DNA from: Tetradesmus obliquus
Lineage: Eukaryota; Chlorophyta; Chlorophyceae; Sphaeropleales; Scenedesmaceae
Length of the DNA: 64,000 bases
Assembly: GCA_030272155.1 (NCBI GenBank)
Contig: CP126206.1
Coordinates: forward strand, 1,054,001-1,118,000
Direction of reading: 5' to 3'
In this document: positions 1 through 10,408 of the stretch, piece by piece
How positions within the stretch are numbered: position 1 is the first letter of the stretch
Layout: each line of letters starts with the position of its first letter
Position numbers and translations under genes: made by a program
The notes under the pieces: model-generated
Seen by the model: only the letters and a program-made list of their open reading frames with translations
Told to the model about the DNA's origin: nothing
The model's database searches: none

Positions 1-274
1 ACCTGTGCGCATCAGCAATACAGCCAAACTCGCGGAAGTTTTTGTAATGCCGCTCAATAAAGACACTGTGCCTCTCCTTGACACGCTTGTGTACACCGCC
101 ACCATGCCTGGAGCGGAACAGGATTGCTGCCTTGTGTGGATCTATCTCCCCAGTGCCAAAGTCGAAGGTGGAAGCGGCGCATACCACCGCCCATTCCCTG
201 GTCTCAGCATCCTTGCGCTGGCTAGAACCCTGGGTTTCAGCAGATTTTGAGGTACCTGCACATAATGACACCAT
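1..274 (-). pseudogene. Transposase-like frame, N-terminal part (cut by window start)
   Basis: These are the first 91 codons of the minus-strand frame described in full at 1115-1963, starting from the ATG at 274-272. The remainder lies before the window. The part present is identical to the corresponding part of the other copies. Confidence 0.45.
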
Positions 275-529
275 ACTTCAGTCATGTGATTTGTGCGCCA
301 GTGTGTACACTTTGGCGGTACAGGCAGTACAGTACAGCCTTTTGTCAATTTGTCTGACCACCCTGCAGTAGCACGAAAAGCCACCTACGCCTCCCCTGCG
401 AGCTGACCCGCAACAAGTTGCCACAGTTATACGCTTGTCTTGGCAAAACCGATAATGTGTGCAAGTGTTGAGGCGCGGGGGTGGCTCTGGCGTGAGCTAT
501 ATTCTGGACGTCTGCTGTTATCCTGTTAT

Positions 530-562
530 CTTTGCCGCTGATGCATGTGGCCCGCGGCAAAG
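530..562. other. Perfect 9-bp inverted repeat (hairpin candidate), once per unit
   Basis: CTTTGCCGC at 530-538 is the exact reverse complement of GCGGCAAAG at 554-562, with a 15-base loop. It is the longest perfect short-range stem I found in the unit, in the non-coding part, and recurs in every copy. Whether it folds in DNA or in a transcript is not known. Confidence 0.6.
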
Positions 563-574
563 CGCTGCATGTTG

Positions 575-590
575 CCATTTTTCGAAATGG
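575..590. other. 6-bp hairpin with TTCG loop, once per unit
   Basis: CCATTT (575-580) pairs exactly with AAATGG (585-590) around a TTCG loop. UUCG is a known stable RNA tetraloop, although the usual closing C-G pair is replaced here by U-A. It lies 13 bases after the 9-bp hairpin at 530-562. Confidence 0.5.
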
Positions 591-604
591 AGATATATTG
601 AGCT

Positions 605-617
605 GGTGGTGGTGGGG
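605..617 (+). other. Two-tetrad G-quadruplex candidate, once per unit
   Basis: GGTGGTGGTGGGG holds four G tracts separated by single T bases, which fits a two-layer quadruplex motif on the plus strand. It is also simply a short TGG microsatellite. It follows directly after the two hairpins at 530-590 and is followed by a 5-bp stem CATGG/CCATG (618-622 and 631-635). Confidence 0.4.
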
Positions 618-1321
618 CATGGATGGGTGGCCATGTCATGTGGTGCTGTGTCACACTGTGGGCTCCTGCTGGCTGAAAGCTGCTGGCTGGCGCTGCAGCC
701 TGCTGCCGCTGTTTTGATTTGGCATGTCAAAAACTCACTGGCAACTCGTGTTAGCGCCATAGCCATTGACTACATTTGAACTACAAGTAACCATCCACGC
801 AGCTGTTGCCTCCTCATCGCTGCTTCTGCGATAGTTGTGATACATCTGCTGCTGGTGTCAGCTGCTGGGCGGGCTGGTGCTGAGTTCCAGTCACCAAGGT
901 GAGCATGGCTGGGAGCCCGCAGTCCGGTTCGATCAAGCTTGCTGTGAAATAGATTGCTGCACTGTGGTTATGCGCTGCGGAATCTGTGGGGTCTATCGTA
1001 ATCAAGTGTCTGTGCGACTGCCTTAATCCCCACTGAGGACGACGCTGGAACTGGGCTATCCTGCATGCTTCTGCTGCGCTGCTGCTGCAACGTAAATACT
1101 ATATTTCACTGATCTCACGACCACTCACCGGCTGCTTTGTCCACGTCCATGCTGCAAGGTGCAAGGAAACAGCATTGACACACACGGCAGGAGCAGGACG
1201 GTTTGTGGCTCAACGGTTGCTTTTGTACGCCACGACGTGCACAAGTTAAATATGCTGCTCGGCGGCTCGTGCTGTATTGTGTCCGTGAACGCAGGCGAGC
1301 CAGGGTTGACATGCAGATTTG

Positions 1322-1336
1322 GGCACTGCAAGTGCC
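1322..1336. other. 6-bp hairpin, 3-base loop
   Basis: GGCACT (1322-1327) and AGTGCC (1331-1336) form a perfect stem. It lies within the low-complexity second half of the transposase-like frame and recurs in every unit. Confidence 0.4.
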
Positions 1337-1417
1337 ATCTAGTGACGTCCCGTGCATGCTCCATTTGCGCATGTTCGGTGCGAGCATTACTGCTGCTGAC
1401 TTAAGGAATGTAAATAG

Positions 1418-1551
1418 CATCAGCAGCAGCAGGATGCCTTGGGGTTGCTGGCACTGCTGTCTCCCACAGCAGGTCACCTGGTCTCCATGTTGCTGCAGCT
1501 GCTCCCGCTCGTGGTTCCCAGATGTTTGCCGTTTTTCCAGCAGTTTGCTGG
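1418..1551. other. CTG/CAG-rich hairpin cluster, once per unit
   Basis: The segment holds a GCATC/GATGC stem around a CAG run (about 1418-1438), a perfect 7-bp stem CTGCTGT/ACAGCAG (1454-1460 and 1466-1472), CAGGT/ACCTG (1470-1480), the palindrome GCAGCTGC (1495-1502) and a 6-bp stem CCAGCA/TGCTGG (1537-1542 and 1546-1551). CTG/CAG runs form slipped hairpins readily. This is also where the transposase-like frame on the minus strand passes from recognisable sequence to Gln- and Leu-rich low complexity. Confidence 0.5.
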
Positions 1552-1642
1552 TACAGGCAGTGAAGTAAATCAGCTCCTCGTACGTGGCACCAGGCAAGCC
1601 CTTTATCTTTTCTGTTACCCAGTGCCCTGCCTTGAGGATCTT

Positions 1643-1661
1643 GGATGCAGCAAGTGCATCC
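1643..1661. other. 7-bp perfect hairpin inside the HTH-coding part
   Basis: GGATGCA (1643-1649) pairs with TGCATCC (1655-1661) around a 5-base loop. It overlaps the codons for DALAAS in the helix-turn-helix part of the frame, so it may be incidental to the coding sequence. Confidence 0.35.
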
Positions 1662-2803
1662 TCCTCGCTGATGATGACCGGCCGCCCTGACCTGTGCGCA
1701 TCAGCAATACAGCCAAACTCGCGGAAGTTTTTGTAATGCCGCTCAATAAAGACACTGTGCCTCTCCTTGACACGCTTGTGTACACCGCCACCATGCCTGG
1801 AGCGGAACAGGATTGCTGCCTTGTGTGGATCTATCTCCCCAGTGCCAAAGTCGAAGGTGGAAGCGGCGCATACCACCGCCCATTCCCTGGTCTCAGCATC
1901 CTTGCGCTGGCTAGAACCCTGGGTTTCAGCAGATTTTGAGGTACCTGCACATAATGACACCATACTTCAGTCATGTGATTTGTGCGCCAGTGTGTACACT
2001 TTGGCGGTACAGGCAGTACAGTACAGCCTTTTGTCAATTTGTCTGACCACCCTGCAGTAGCACGAAAAGCCACCTACGCCTCCCCTGCGAGCTGACCCGC
2101 AACAAGTTGCCACAGTTATACGCTTGTCTTGGCAAAACCGATAATGTGTGCAAGTGTTGAGGCGCGGGGGTGGCTCTGGCGTGAGCTATATTCTGGACGT
2201 CTGCTGTTATCCTGTTATCTTTGCCGCTGATGCATGTGGCCCGCGGCAAAGCGCTGCATGTTGCCATTTTTCGAAATGGAGATATATTGAGCTGGTGGTG
2301 GTGGGGCATGGATGGGTGGCCATGTCATGTGGTGCTGTGTCACACTGTGGGCTCCTGCTGGCTGAAAGCTGCTGGCTGGCGCTGCAGCCTGCTGCCGCTG
2401 TTTTGATTTGGCATGTCAAAAACTCACTGGCAACTCGTGTTAGCGCCATAGCCATTGACTACATTTGAACTACAAGTAACCATCCACGCAGCTGTTGCCT
2501 CCTCATCGCTGCTTCTGCGATAGTTGTGATACATCTGCTGCTGGTGTCAGCTGCTGGGCGGGCTGGTGCTGAGTTCCAGTCACCAAGGTGAGCATGGCTG
2601 GGAGCCCGCAGTCCGGTTCGATCAAGCTTGCTGTGAAATAGATTGCTGCACTGTGGTTATGCGCTGCGGAATCTGTGGGGTCTATCGTAATCAAGTGTCT
2701 GTGCGACTGCCTTAATCCCCACTGAGGACGACGCTGGAACTGGGCTATCCTGCATGCTTCTGCTGCGCTGCTGCTGCAACGTAAATACTATATTTCACTG
2801 ATC

Positions 2804-3652
2804 TCACGACCACTCACCGGCTGCTTTGTCCACGTCCATGCTGCAAGGTGCAAGGAAACAGCATTGACACACACGGCAGGAGCAGGACGGTTTGTGGCTC
2901 AACGGTTGCTTTTGTACGCCACGACGTGCACAAGTTAAATATGCTGCTCGGCGGCTCGTGCTGTATTGTGTCCGTGAACGCAGGCGAGCCAGGGTTGACA
3001 TGCAGATTTGGGCACTGCAAGTGCCATCTAGTGACGTCCCGTGCATGCTCCATTTGCGCATGTTCGGTGCGAGCATTACTGCTGCTGACTTAAGGAATGT
3101 AAATAGCATCAGCAGCAGCAGGATGCCTTGGGGTTGCTGGCACTGCTGTCTCCCACAGCAGGTCACCTGGTCTCCATGTTGCTGCAGCTGCTCCCGCTCG
3201 TGGTTCCCAGATGTTTGCCGTTTTTCCAGCAGTTTGCTGGTACAGGCAGTGAAGTAAATCAGCTCCTCGTACGTGGCACCAGGCAAGCCCTTTATCTTTT
3301 CTGTTACCCAGTGCCCTGCCTTGAGGATCTTGGATGCAGCAAGTGCATCCTCCTCGCTGATGATGACCGGCCGCCCTGACCTGTGCGCATCAGCAATACA
3401 GCCAAACTCGCGGAAGTTTTTGTAATGCCGCTCAATAAAGACACTGTGCCTCTCCTTGACACGCTTGTGTACACCGCCACCATGCCTGGAGCGGAACAGG
3501 ATTGCTGCCTTGTGTGGATCTATCTCCCCAGTGCCAAAGTCGAAGGTGGAAGCGGCGCATACCACCGCCCATTCCCTGGTCTCAGCATCCTTGCGCTGGC
3601 TAGAACCCTGGGTTTCAGCAGATTTTGAGGTACCTGCACATAATGACACCAT
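2804..3652 (-). pseudogene. Transposase-like HTH frame, copy 2
   Basis: Translation identical to the reference copy at 1115-1963. Confidence 0.42.
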
Positions 3653-4492
3653 ACTTCAGTCATGTGATTTGTGCGCCAGTGTGTACACTTTGGCGGTACA
3701 GGCAGTACAGTACAGCCTTTTGTCAATTTGTCTGACCACCCTGCAGTAGCACGAAAAGCCACCTACGCCTCCCCTGCGAGCTGACCCGCAACAAGTTGCC
3801 ACAGTTATACGCTTGTCTTGGCAAAACCGATAATGTGTGCAAGTGTTGAGGCGCGGGGGTGGCTCTGGCGTGAGCTATATTCTGGACGTCTGCTGTTATC
3901 CTGTTATCTTTGCCGCTGATGCATGTGGCCCGCGGCAAAGCGCTGCATGTTGCCATTTTTCGAAATGGAGATATATTGAGCTGGTGGTGGTGGGGCATGG
4001 ATGGGTGGCCATGTCATGTGGTGCTGTGTCACACTGTGGGCTCCTGCTGGCTGAAAGCTGCTGGCTGGCGCTGCAGCCTGCTGCCGCTGTTTTGATTTGG
4101 CATGTCAAAAACTCACTGGCAACTCGTGTTAGCGCCATAGCCATTGACTACATTTGAACTACAAGTAACCATCCACGCAGCTGTTGCCTCCTCATCGCTG
4201 CTTCTGCGATAGTTGTGATACATCTGCTGCTGGTGTCAGCTGCTGGGCGGGCTGGTGCTGAGTTCCAGTCACCAAGGTGAGCATGGCTGGGAGCCCGCAG
4301 TCCGGTTCGATCAAGCTTGCTGTGAAATAGATTGCTGCACTGTGGTTATGCGCTGCGGAATCTGTGGGGTCTATCGTAATCAAGTGTCTGTGCGACTGCC
4401 TTAATCCCCACTGAGGACGACGCTGGAACTGGGCTATCCTGCATGCTTCTGCTGCGCTGCTGCTGCAACGTAAATACTATATTTCACTGATC

Positions 4493-5341
4493 TCACGACC
4501 ACTCACCGGCTGCTTTGTCCACGTCCATGCTGCAAGGTGCAAGGAAACAGCATTGACACACACGGCAGGAGCAGGACGGTTTGTGGCTCAACGGTTGCTT
4601 TTGTACGCCACGACGTGCACAAGTTAAATATGCTGCTCGGCGGCTCGTGCTGTATTGTGTCCGTGAACGCAGGCGAGCCAGGGTTGACATGCAGATTTGG
4701 GCACTGCAAGTGCCATCTAGTGACGTCCCGTGCATGCTCCATTTGCGCATGTTCGGTGCGAGCATTACTGCTGCTGACTTAAGGAATGTAAATAGCATCA
4801 GCAGCAGCAGGATGCCTTGGGGTTGCTGGCACTGCTGTCTCCCACAGCAGGTCACCTGGTCTCCATGTTGCTGCAGCTGCTCCCGCTCGTGGTTCCCAGA
4901 TGTTTGCCGTTTTTCCAGCAGTTTGCTGGTACAGGCAGTGAAGTAAATCAGCTCCTCGTACGTGGCACCAGGCAAGCCCTTTATCTTTTCTGTTACCCAG
5001 TGCCCTGCCTTGAGGATCTTGGATGCAGCAAGTGCATCCTCCTCGCTGATGATGACCGGCCGCCCTGACCTGTGCGCATCAGCAATACAGCCAAACTCGC
5101 GGAAGTTTTTGTAATGCCGCTCAATAAAGACACTGTGCCTCTCCTTGACACGCTTGTGTACACCGCCACCATGCCTGGAGCGGAACAGGATTGCTGCCTT
5201 GTGTGGATCTATCTCCCCAGTGCCAAAGTCGAAGGTGGAAGCGGCGCATACCACCGCCCATTCCCTGGTCTCAGCATCCTTGCGCTGGCTAGAACCCTGG
5301 GTTTCAGCAGATTTTGAGGTACCTGCACATAATGACACCAT
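4493..5341 (-). pseudogene. Transposase-like HTH frame, copy 3
   Basis: Translation identical to the reference copy. Confidence 0.42.
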
Positions 5342-6181
5342 ACTTCAGTCATGTGATTTGTGCGCCAGTGTGTACACTTTGGCGGTACAGGCAGTACAGT
5401 ACAGCCTTTTGTCAATTTGTCTGACCACCCTGCAGTAGCACGAAAAGCCACCTACGCCTCCCCTGCGAGCTGACCCGCAACAAGTTGCCACAGTTATACG
5501 CTTGTCTTGGCAAAACCGATAATGTGTGCAAGTGTTGAGGCGCGGGGGTGGCTCTGGCGTGAGCTATATTCTGGACGTCTGCTGTTATCCTGTTATCTTT
5601 GCCGCTGATGCATGTGGCCCGCGGCAAAGCGCTGCATGTTGCCATTTTTCGAAATGGAGATATATTGAGCTGGTGGTGGTGGGGCATGGATGGGTGGCCA
5701 TGTCATGTGGTGCTGTGTCACACTGTGGGCTCCTGCTGGCTGAAAGCTGCTGGCTGGCGCTGCAGCCTGCTGCCGCTGTTTTGATTTGGCATGTCAAAAA
5801 CTCACTGGCAACTCGTGTTAGCGCCATAGCCATTGACTACATTTGAACTACAAGTAACCATCCACGCAGCTGTTGCCTCCTCATCGCTGCTTCTGCGATA
5901 GTTGTGATACATCTGCTGCTGGTGTCAGCTGCTGGGCGGGCTGGTGCTGAGTTCCAGTCACCAAGGTGAGCATGGCTGGGAGCCCGCAGTCCGGTTCGAT
6001 CAAGCTTGCTGTGAAATAGATTGCTGCACTGTGGTTATGCGCTGCGGAATCTGTGGGGTCTATCGTAATCAAGTGTCTGTGCGACTGCCTTAATCCCCAC
6101 TGAGGACGACGCTGGAACTGGGCTATCCTGCATGCTTCTGCTGCGCTGCTGCTGCAACGTAAATACTATATTTCACTGATC

Positions 6182-7030
6182 TCACGACCACTCACCGGCT
6201 GCTTTGTCCACGTCCATGCTGCAAGGTGCAAGGAAACAGCATTGACACACACGGCAGGAGCAGGACGGTTTGTGGCTCAACGGTTGCTTTTGTACGCCAC
6301 GACGTGCACAAGTTAAATATGCTGCTCGGCGGCTCGTGCTGTATTGTGTCCGTGAACGCAGGCGAGCCAGGGTTGACATGCAGATTTGGGCACTGCAAGT
6401 GCCATCTAGTGACGTCCCGTGCATGCTCCATTTGCGCATGTTCGGTGCGAGCATTACTGCTGCTGACTTAAGGAATGTAAATAGCATCAGCAGCAGCAGG
6501 ATGCCTTGGGGTTGCTGGCACTGCTGTCTCCCACAGCAGGTCACCTGGTCTCCATGTTGCTGCAGCTGCTCCCGCTCGTGGTTCCCAGATGTTTGCCGTT
6601 TTTCCAGCAGTTTGCTGGTACAGGCAGTGAAGTAAATCAGCTCCTCGTACGTGGCACCAGGCAAGCCCTTTATCTTTTCTGTTACCCAGTGCCCTGCCTT
6701 GAGGATCTTGGATGCAGCAAGTGCATCCTCCTCGCTGATGATGACCGGCCGCCCTGACCTGTGCGCATCAGCAATACAGCCAAACTCGCGGAAGTTTTTG
6801 TAATGCCGCTCAATAAAGACACTGTGCCTCTCCTTGACACGCTTGTGTACACCGCCACCATGCCTGGAGCGGAACAGGATTGCTGCCTTGTGTGGATCTA
6901 TCTCCCCAGTGCCAAAGTCGAAGGTGGAAGCGGCGCATACCACCGCCCATTCCCTGGTCTCAGCATCCTTGCGCTGGCTAGAACCCTGGGTTTCAGCAGA
7001 TTTTGAGGTACCTGCACATAATGACACCAT
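6182..7030 (-). pseudogene. Transposase-like HTH frame, copy 4
   Basis: Translation identical to the reference copy. Confidence 0.42.
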
Positions 7031-7870
7031 ACTTCAGTCATGTGATTTGTGCGCCAGTGTGTACACTTTGGCGGTACAGGCAGTACAGTACAGCCTTTTG
7101 TCAATTTGTCTGACCACCCTGCAGTAGCACGAAAAGCCACCTACGCCTCCCCTGCGAGCTGACCCGCAACAAGTTGCCACAGTTATACGCTTGTCTTGGC
7201 AAAACCGATAATGTGTGCAAGTGTTGAGGCGCGGGGGTGGCTCTGGCGTGAGCTATATTCTGGACGTCTGCTGTTATCCTGTTATCTTTGCCGCTGATGC
7301 ATGTGGCCCGCGGCAAAGCGCTGCATGTTGCCATTTTTCGAAATGGAGATATATTGAGCTGGTGGTGGTGGGGCATGGATGGGTGGCCATGTCATGTGGT
7401 GCTGTGTCACACTGTGGGCTCCTGCTGGCTGAAAGCTGCTGGCTGGCGCTGCAGCCTGCTGCCGCTGTTTTGATTTGGCATGTCAAAAACTCACTGGCAA
7501 CTCGTGTTAGCGCCATAGCCATTGACTACATTTGAACTACAAGTAACCATCCACGCAGCTGTTGCCTCCTCATCGCTGCTTCTGCGATAGTTGTGATACA
7601 TCTGCTGCTGGTGTCAGCTGCTGGGCGGGCTGGTGCTGAGTTCCAGTCACCAAGGTGAGCATGGCTGGGAGCCCGCAGTCCGGTTCGATCAAGCTTGCTG
7701 TGAAATAGATTGCTGCACTGTGGTTATGCGCTGCGGAATCTGTGGGGTCTATCGTAATCAAGTGTCTGTGCGACTGCCTTAATCCCCACTGAGGACGACG
7801 CTGGAACTGGGCTATCCTGCATGCTTCTGCTGCGCTGCTGCTGCAACGTAAATACTATATTTCACTGATC

Positions 7871-8719
7871 TCACGACCACTCACCGGCTGCTTTGTCCAC
7901 GTCCATGCTGCAAGGTGCAAGGAAACAGCATTGACACACACGGCAGGAGCAGGACGGTTTGTGGCTCAACGGTTGCTTTTGTACGCCACGACGTGCACAA
8001 GTTAAATATGCTGCTCGGCGGCTCGTGCTGTATTGTGTCCGTGAACGCAGGCGAGCCAGGGTTGACATGCAGATTTGGGCACTGCAAGTGCCATCTAGTG
8101 ACGTCCCGTGCATGCTCCATTTGCGCATGTTCGGTGCGAGCATTACTGCTGCTGACTTAAGGAATGTAAATAGCATCAGCAGCAGCAGGATGCCTTGGGG
8201 TTGCTGGCACTGCTGTCTCCCACAGCAGGTCACCTGGTCTCCATGTTGCTGCAGCTGCTCCCGCTCGTGGTTCCCAGATGTTTGCCGTTTTTCCAGCAGT
8301 TTGCTGGTACAGGCAGTGAAGTAAATCAGCTCCTCGTACGTGGCACCAGGCAAGCCCTTTATCTTTTCTGTTACCCAGTGCCCTGCCTTGAGGATCTTGG
8401 ATGCAGCAAGTGCATCCTCCTCGCTGATGATGACCGGCCGCCCTGACCTGTGCGCATCAGCAATACAGCCAAACTCGCGGAAGTTTTTGTAATGCCGCTC
8501 AATAAAGACACTGTGCCTCTCCTTGACACGCTTGTGTACACCGCCACCATGCCTGGAGCGGAACAGGATTGCTGCCTTGTGTGGATCTATCTCCCCAGTG
8601 CCAAAGTCGAAGGTGGAAGCGGCGCATACCACCGCCCATTCCCTGGTCTCAGCATCCTTGCGCTGGCTAGAACCCTGGGTTTCAGCAGATTTTGAGGTAC
8701 CTGCACATAATGACACCAT
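7871..8719 (-). pseudogene. Transposase-like HTH frame, copy 5
   Basis: Translation identical to the reference copy. Confidence 0.42.
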
Positions 8720-9559
8720 ACTTCAGTCATGTGATTTGTGCGCCAGTGTGTACACTTTGGCGGTACAGGCAGTACAGTACAGCCTTTTGTCAATTTGTCT
8801 GACCACCCTGCAGTAGCACGAAAAGCCACCTACGCCTCCCCTGCGAGCTGACCCGCAACAAGTTGCCACAGTTATACGCTTGTCTTGGCAAAACCGATAA
8901 TGTGTGCAAGTGTTGAGGCGCGGGGGTGGCTCTGGCGTGAGCTATATTCTGGACGTCTGCTGTTATCCTGTTATCTTTGCCGCTGATGCATGTGGCCCGC
9001 GGCAAAGCGCTGCATGTTGCCATTTTTCGAAATGGAGATATATTGAGCTGGTGGTGGTGGGGCATGGATGGGTGGCCATGTCATGTGGTGCTGTGTCACA
9101 CTGTGGGCTCCTGCTGGCTGAAAGCTGCTGGCTGGCGCTGCAGCCTGCTGCCGCTGTTTTGATTTGGCATGTCAAAAACTCACTGGCAACTCGTGTTAGC
9201 GCCATAGCCATTGACTACATTTGAACTACAAGTAACCATCCACGCAGCTGTTGCCTCCTCATCGCTGCTTCTGCGATAGTTGTGATACATCTGCTGCTGG
9301 TGTCAGCTGCTGGGCGGGCTGGTGCTGAGTTCCAGTCACCAAGGTGAGCATGGCTGGGAGCCCGCAGTCCGGTTCGATCAAGCTTGCTGTGAAATAGATT
9401 GCTGCACTGTGGTTATGCGCTGCGGAATCTGTGGGGTCTATCGTAATCAAGTGTCTGTGCGACTGCCTTAATCCCCACTGAGGACGACGCTGGAACTGGG
9501 CTATCCTGCATGCTTCTGCTGCGCTGCTGCTGCAACGTAAATACTATATTTCACTGATC

Positions 9560-10408
9560 TCACGACCACTCACCGGCTGCTTTGTCCACGTCCATGCTGC
9601 AAGGTGCAAGGAAACAGCATTGACACACACGGCAGGAGCAGGACGGTTTGTGGCTCAACGGTTGCTTTTGTACGCCACGACGTGCACAAGTTAAATATGC
9701 TGCTCGGCGGCTCGTGCTGTATTGTGTCCGTGAACGCAGGCGAGCCAGGGTTGACATGCAGATTTGGGCACTGCAAGTGCCATCTAGTGACGTCCCGTGC
9801 ATGCTCCATTTGCGCATGTTCGGTGCGAGCATTACTGCTGCTGACTTAAGGAATGTAAATAGCATCAGCAGCAGCAGGATGCCTTGGGGTTGCTGGCACT
9901 GCTGTCTCCCACAGCAGGTCACCTGGTCTCCATGTTGCTGCAGCTGCTCCCGCTCGTGGTTCCCAGATGTTTGCCGTTTTTCCAGCAGTTTGCTGGTACA
10001 GGCAGTGAAGTAAATCAGCTCCTCGTACGTGGCACCAGGCAAGCCCTTTATCTTTTCTGTTACCCAGTGCCCTGCCTTGAGGATCTTGGATGCAGCAAGT
10101 GCATCCTCCTCGCTGATGATGACCGGCCGCCCTGACCTGTGCGCATCAGCAATACAGCCAAACTCGCGGAAGTTTTTGTAATGCCGCTCAATAAAGACAC
10201 TGTGCCTCTCCTTGACACGCTTGTGTACACCGCCACCATGCCTGGAGCGGAACAGGATTGCTGCCTTGTGTGGATCTATCTCCCCAGTGCCAAAGTCGAA
10301 GGTGGAAGCGGCGCATACCACCGCCCATTCCCTGGTCTCAGCATCCTTGCGCTGGCTAGAACCCTGGGTTTCAGCAGATTTTGAGGTACCTGCACATAAT
10401 GACACCAT
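9560..10408 (-). pseudogene. Transposase-like HTH frame, copy 6
   Basis: Translation identical to the reference copy. Confidence 0.42.

Larger units (their letters stand above)
275..1114. other. Non-coding part of the repeat unit (840 bp), recurring in every unit
   Basis: Between successive copies of the transposase-like frame no credible gene is seen: all open frames here are short, overlap one another on both strands and have low-complexity translations rich in Cys, Trp, Ala or Ser. Visible content is a GTGTACAC palindrome (303-310), a partly repeated CAGTACAGTACAG stretch (325-337), the hairpin and G-rich cluster at 530-635, CTG-rich runs (about 665-710 and 850-880) and AT-richer islands around 591-600 and 1091-1109. 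A B-box-like GGTTCGATC at 926-934 has no supporting tRNA fold. The same block recurs every 1,689 bases through the array. Confidence 0.7.
1..1689. repeat. Reference repeat unit (unit 1)
   Basis: This unit is the consensus for the array. Phases 1-274 encode the first 91 codons of a minus-strand transposase-like frame; phases 275-1114 are apparently non-coding; phases 1115-1689 encode the rest of the next copy of that frame. KpnI (251-256) and HindIII (935-940) sites each appear once per unit. The octamer GTGTACAC occurs at 89-96 and 303-310, and the 12-mer GGTACAGGCAGT occurs directly repeated at 317-328 and 1550-1561. No terminal inverted repeats, target-site duplication or long internal sub-repeat could be seen, so the 1,689-bp unit does not look like a tandem string of complete transposons. 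Confidence 0.95.
1115..1963 (-). pseudogene. Transposase-like HTH frame, reference copy (282 codons)
   Basis: Seen: an open frame from ATG at 1963-1961 to TGA at 1117-1115; an in-frame TGA two codons upstream fixes the ATG as the earliest start unless an intron is present. Residues about 47-90 are charged and helical in character and end in NFREFGCI (79-86); SGRP follows at 92-95, then ISEEDALAASKILKAG (98-113) and a second likely helical stretch to about 150. Known: Tc1/mariner and IS630 transposases have two helix-turn-helix subdomains joined by a GRPR-like motif, followed by a DDE/D catalytic domain. Inferred: this is the DNA-binding part of such a transposase. From about residue 150 the sequence becomes Gln-rich, then has a hydrophobic run (177-187) and Cys/Ser/Arg-rich low complexity; no catalytic domain is visible in any frame of the unit. 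It is probably a fragment that reads by chance into unrelated sequence. A spliced gene or another HTH protein remain possible. Confidence 0.45.

Noticed and set aside
78-779. Overlapping plus- and minus-strand open frames of 61-106 codons in the non-coding block and opposite the transposase-like frame
   Set aside because: They overlap one another in several frames, translate to Cys/Trp/Ala/Ser-rich low complexity without motifs, and recur only because the unit recurs.
922-940. GGTTCGATC resembling a tRNA T-arm or Pol III B box
   Set aside because: The flanking bases do not pair as a T stem, and no A box at suitable spacing or cloverleaf could be found.
1409-1413. TGTAA, the polyadenylation signal of green algae, on the plus strand
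   Set aside because: A 5-mer is expected by chance, it is on the strand opposite to the transposase-like frame, and no plus-strand gene precedes it.
1203-1568. Plus-strand open frame of 121 codons
   Set aside because: It lies antisense to the transposase-like frame and has a Cys/Arg/Ser-rich translation with no recognisable domain; most likely a shadow frame of CTG-rich DNA.
1-1689. Tandem copies of a complete DNA transposon
   Set aside because: I found no terminal inverted repeats, target-site duplication or DDE catalytic domain; only an HTH-like part is recognisable.
1-1689. Unit length close to ten nucleosome repeats of about 169 bp
   Set aside because: The arithmetic match is probably coincidence; no internal periodicity of that length was seen.
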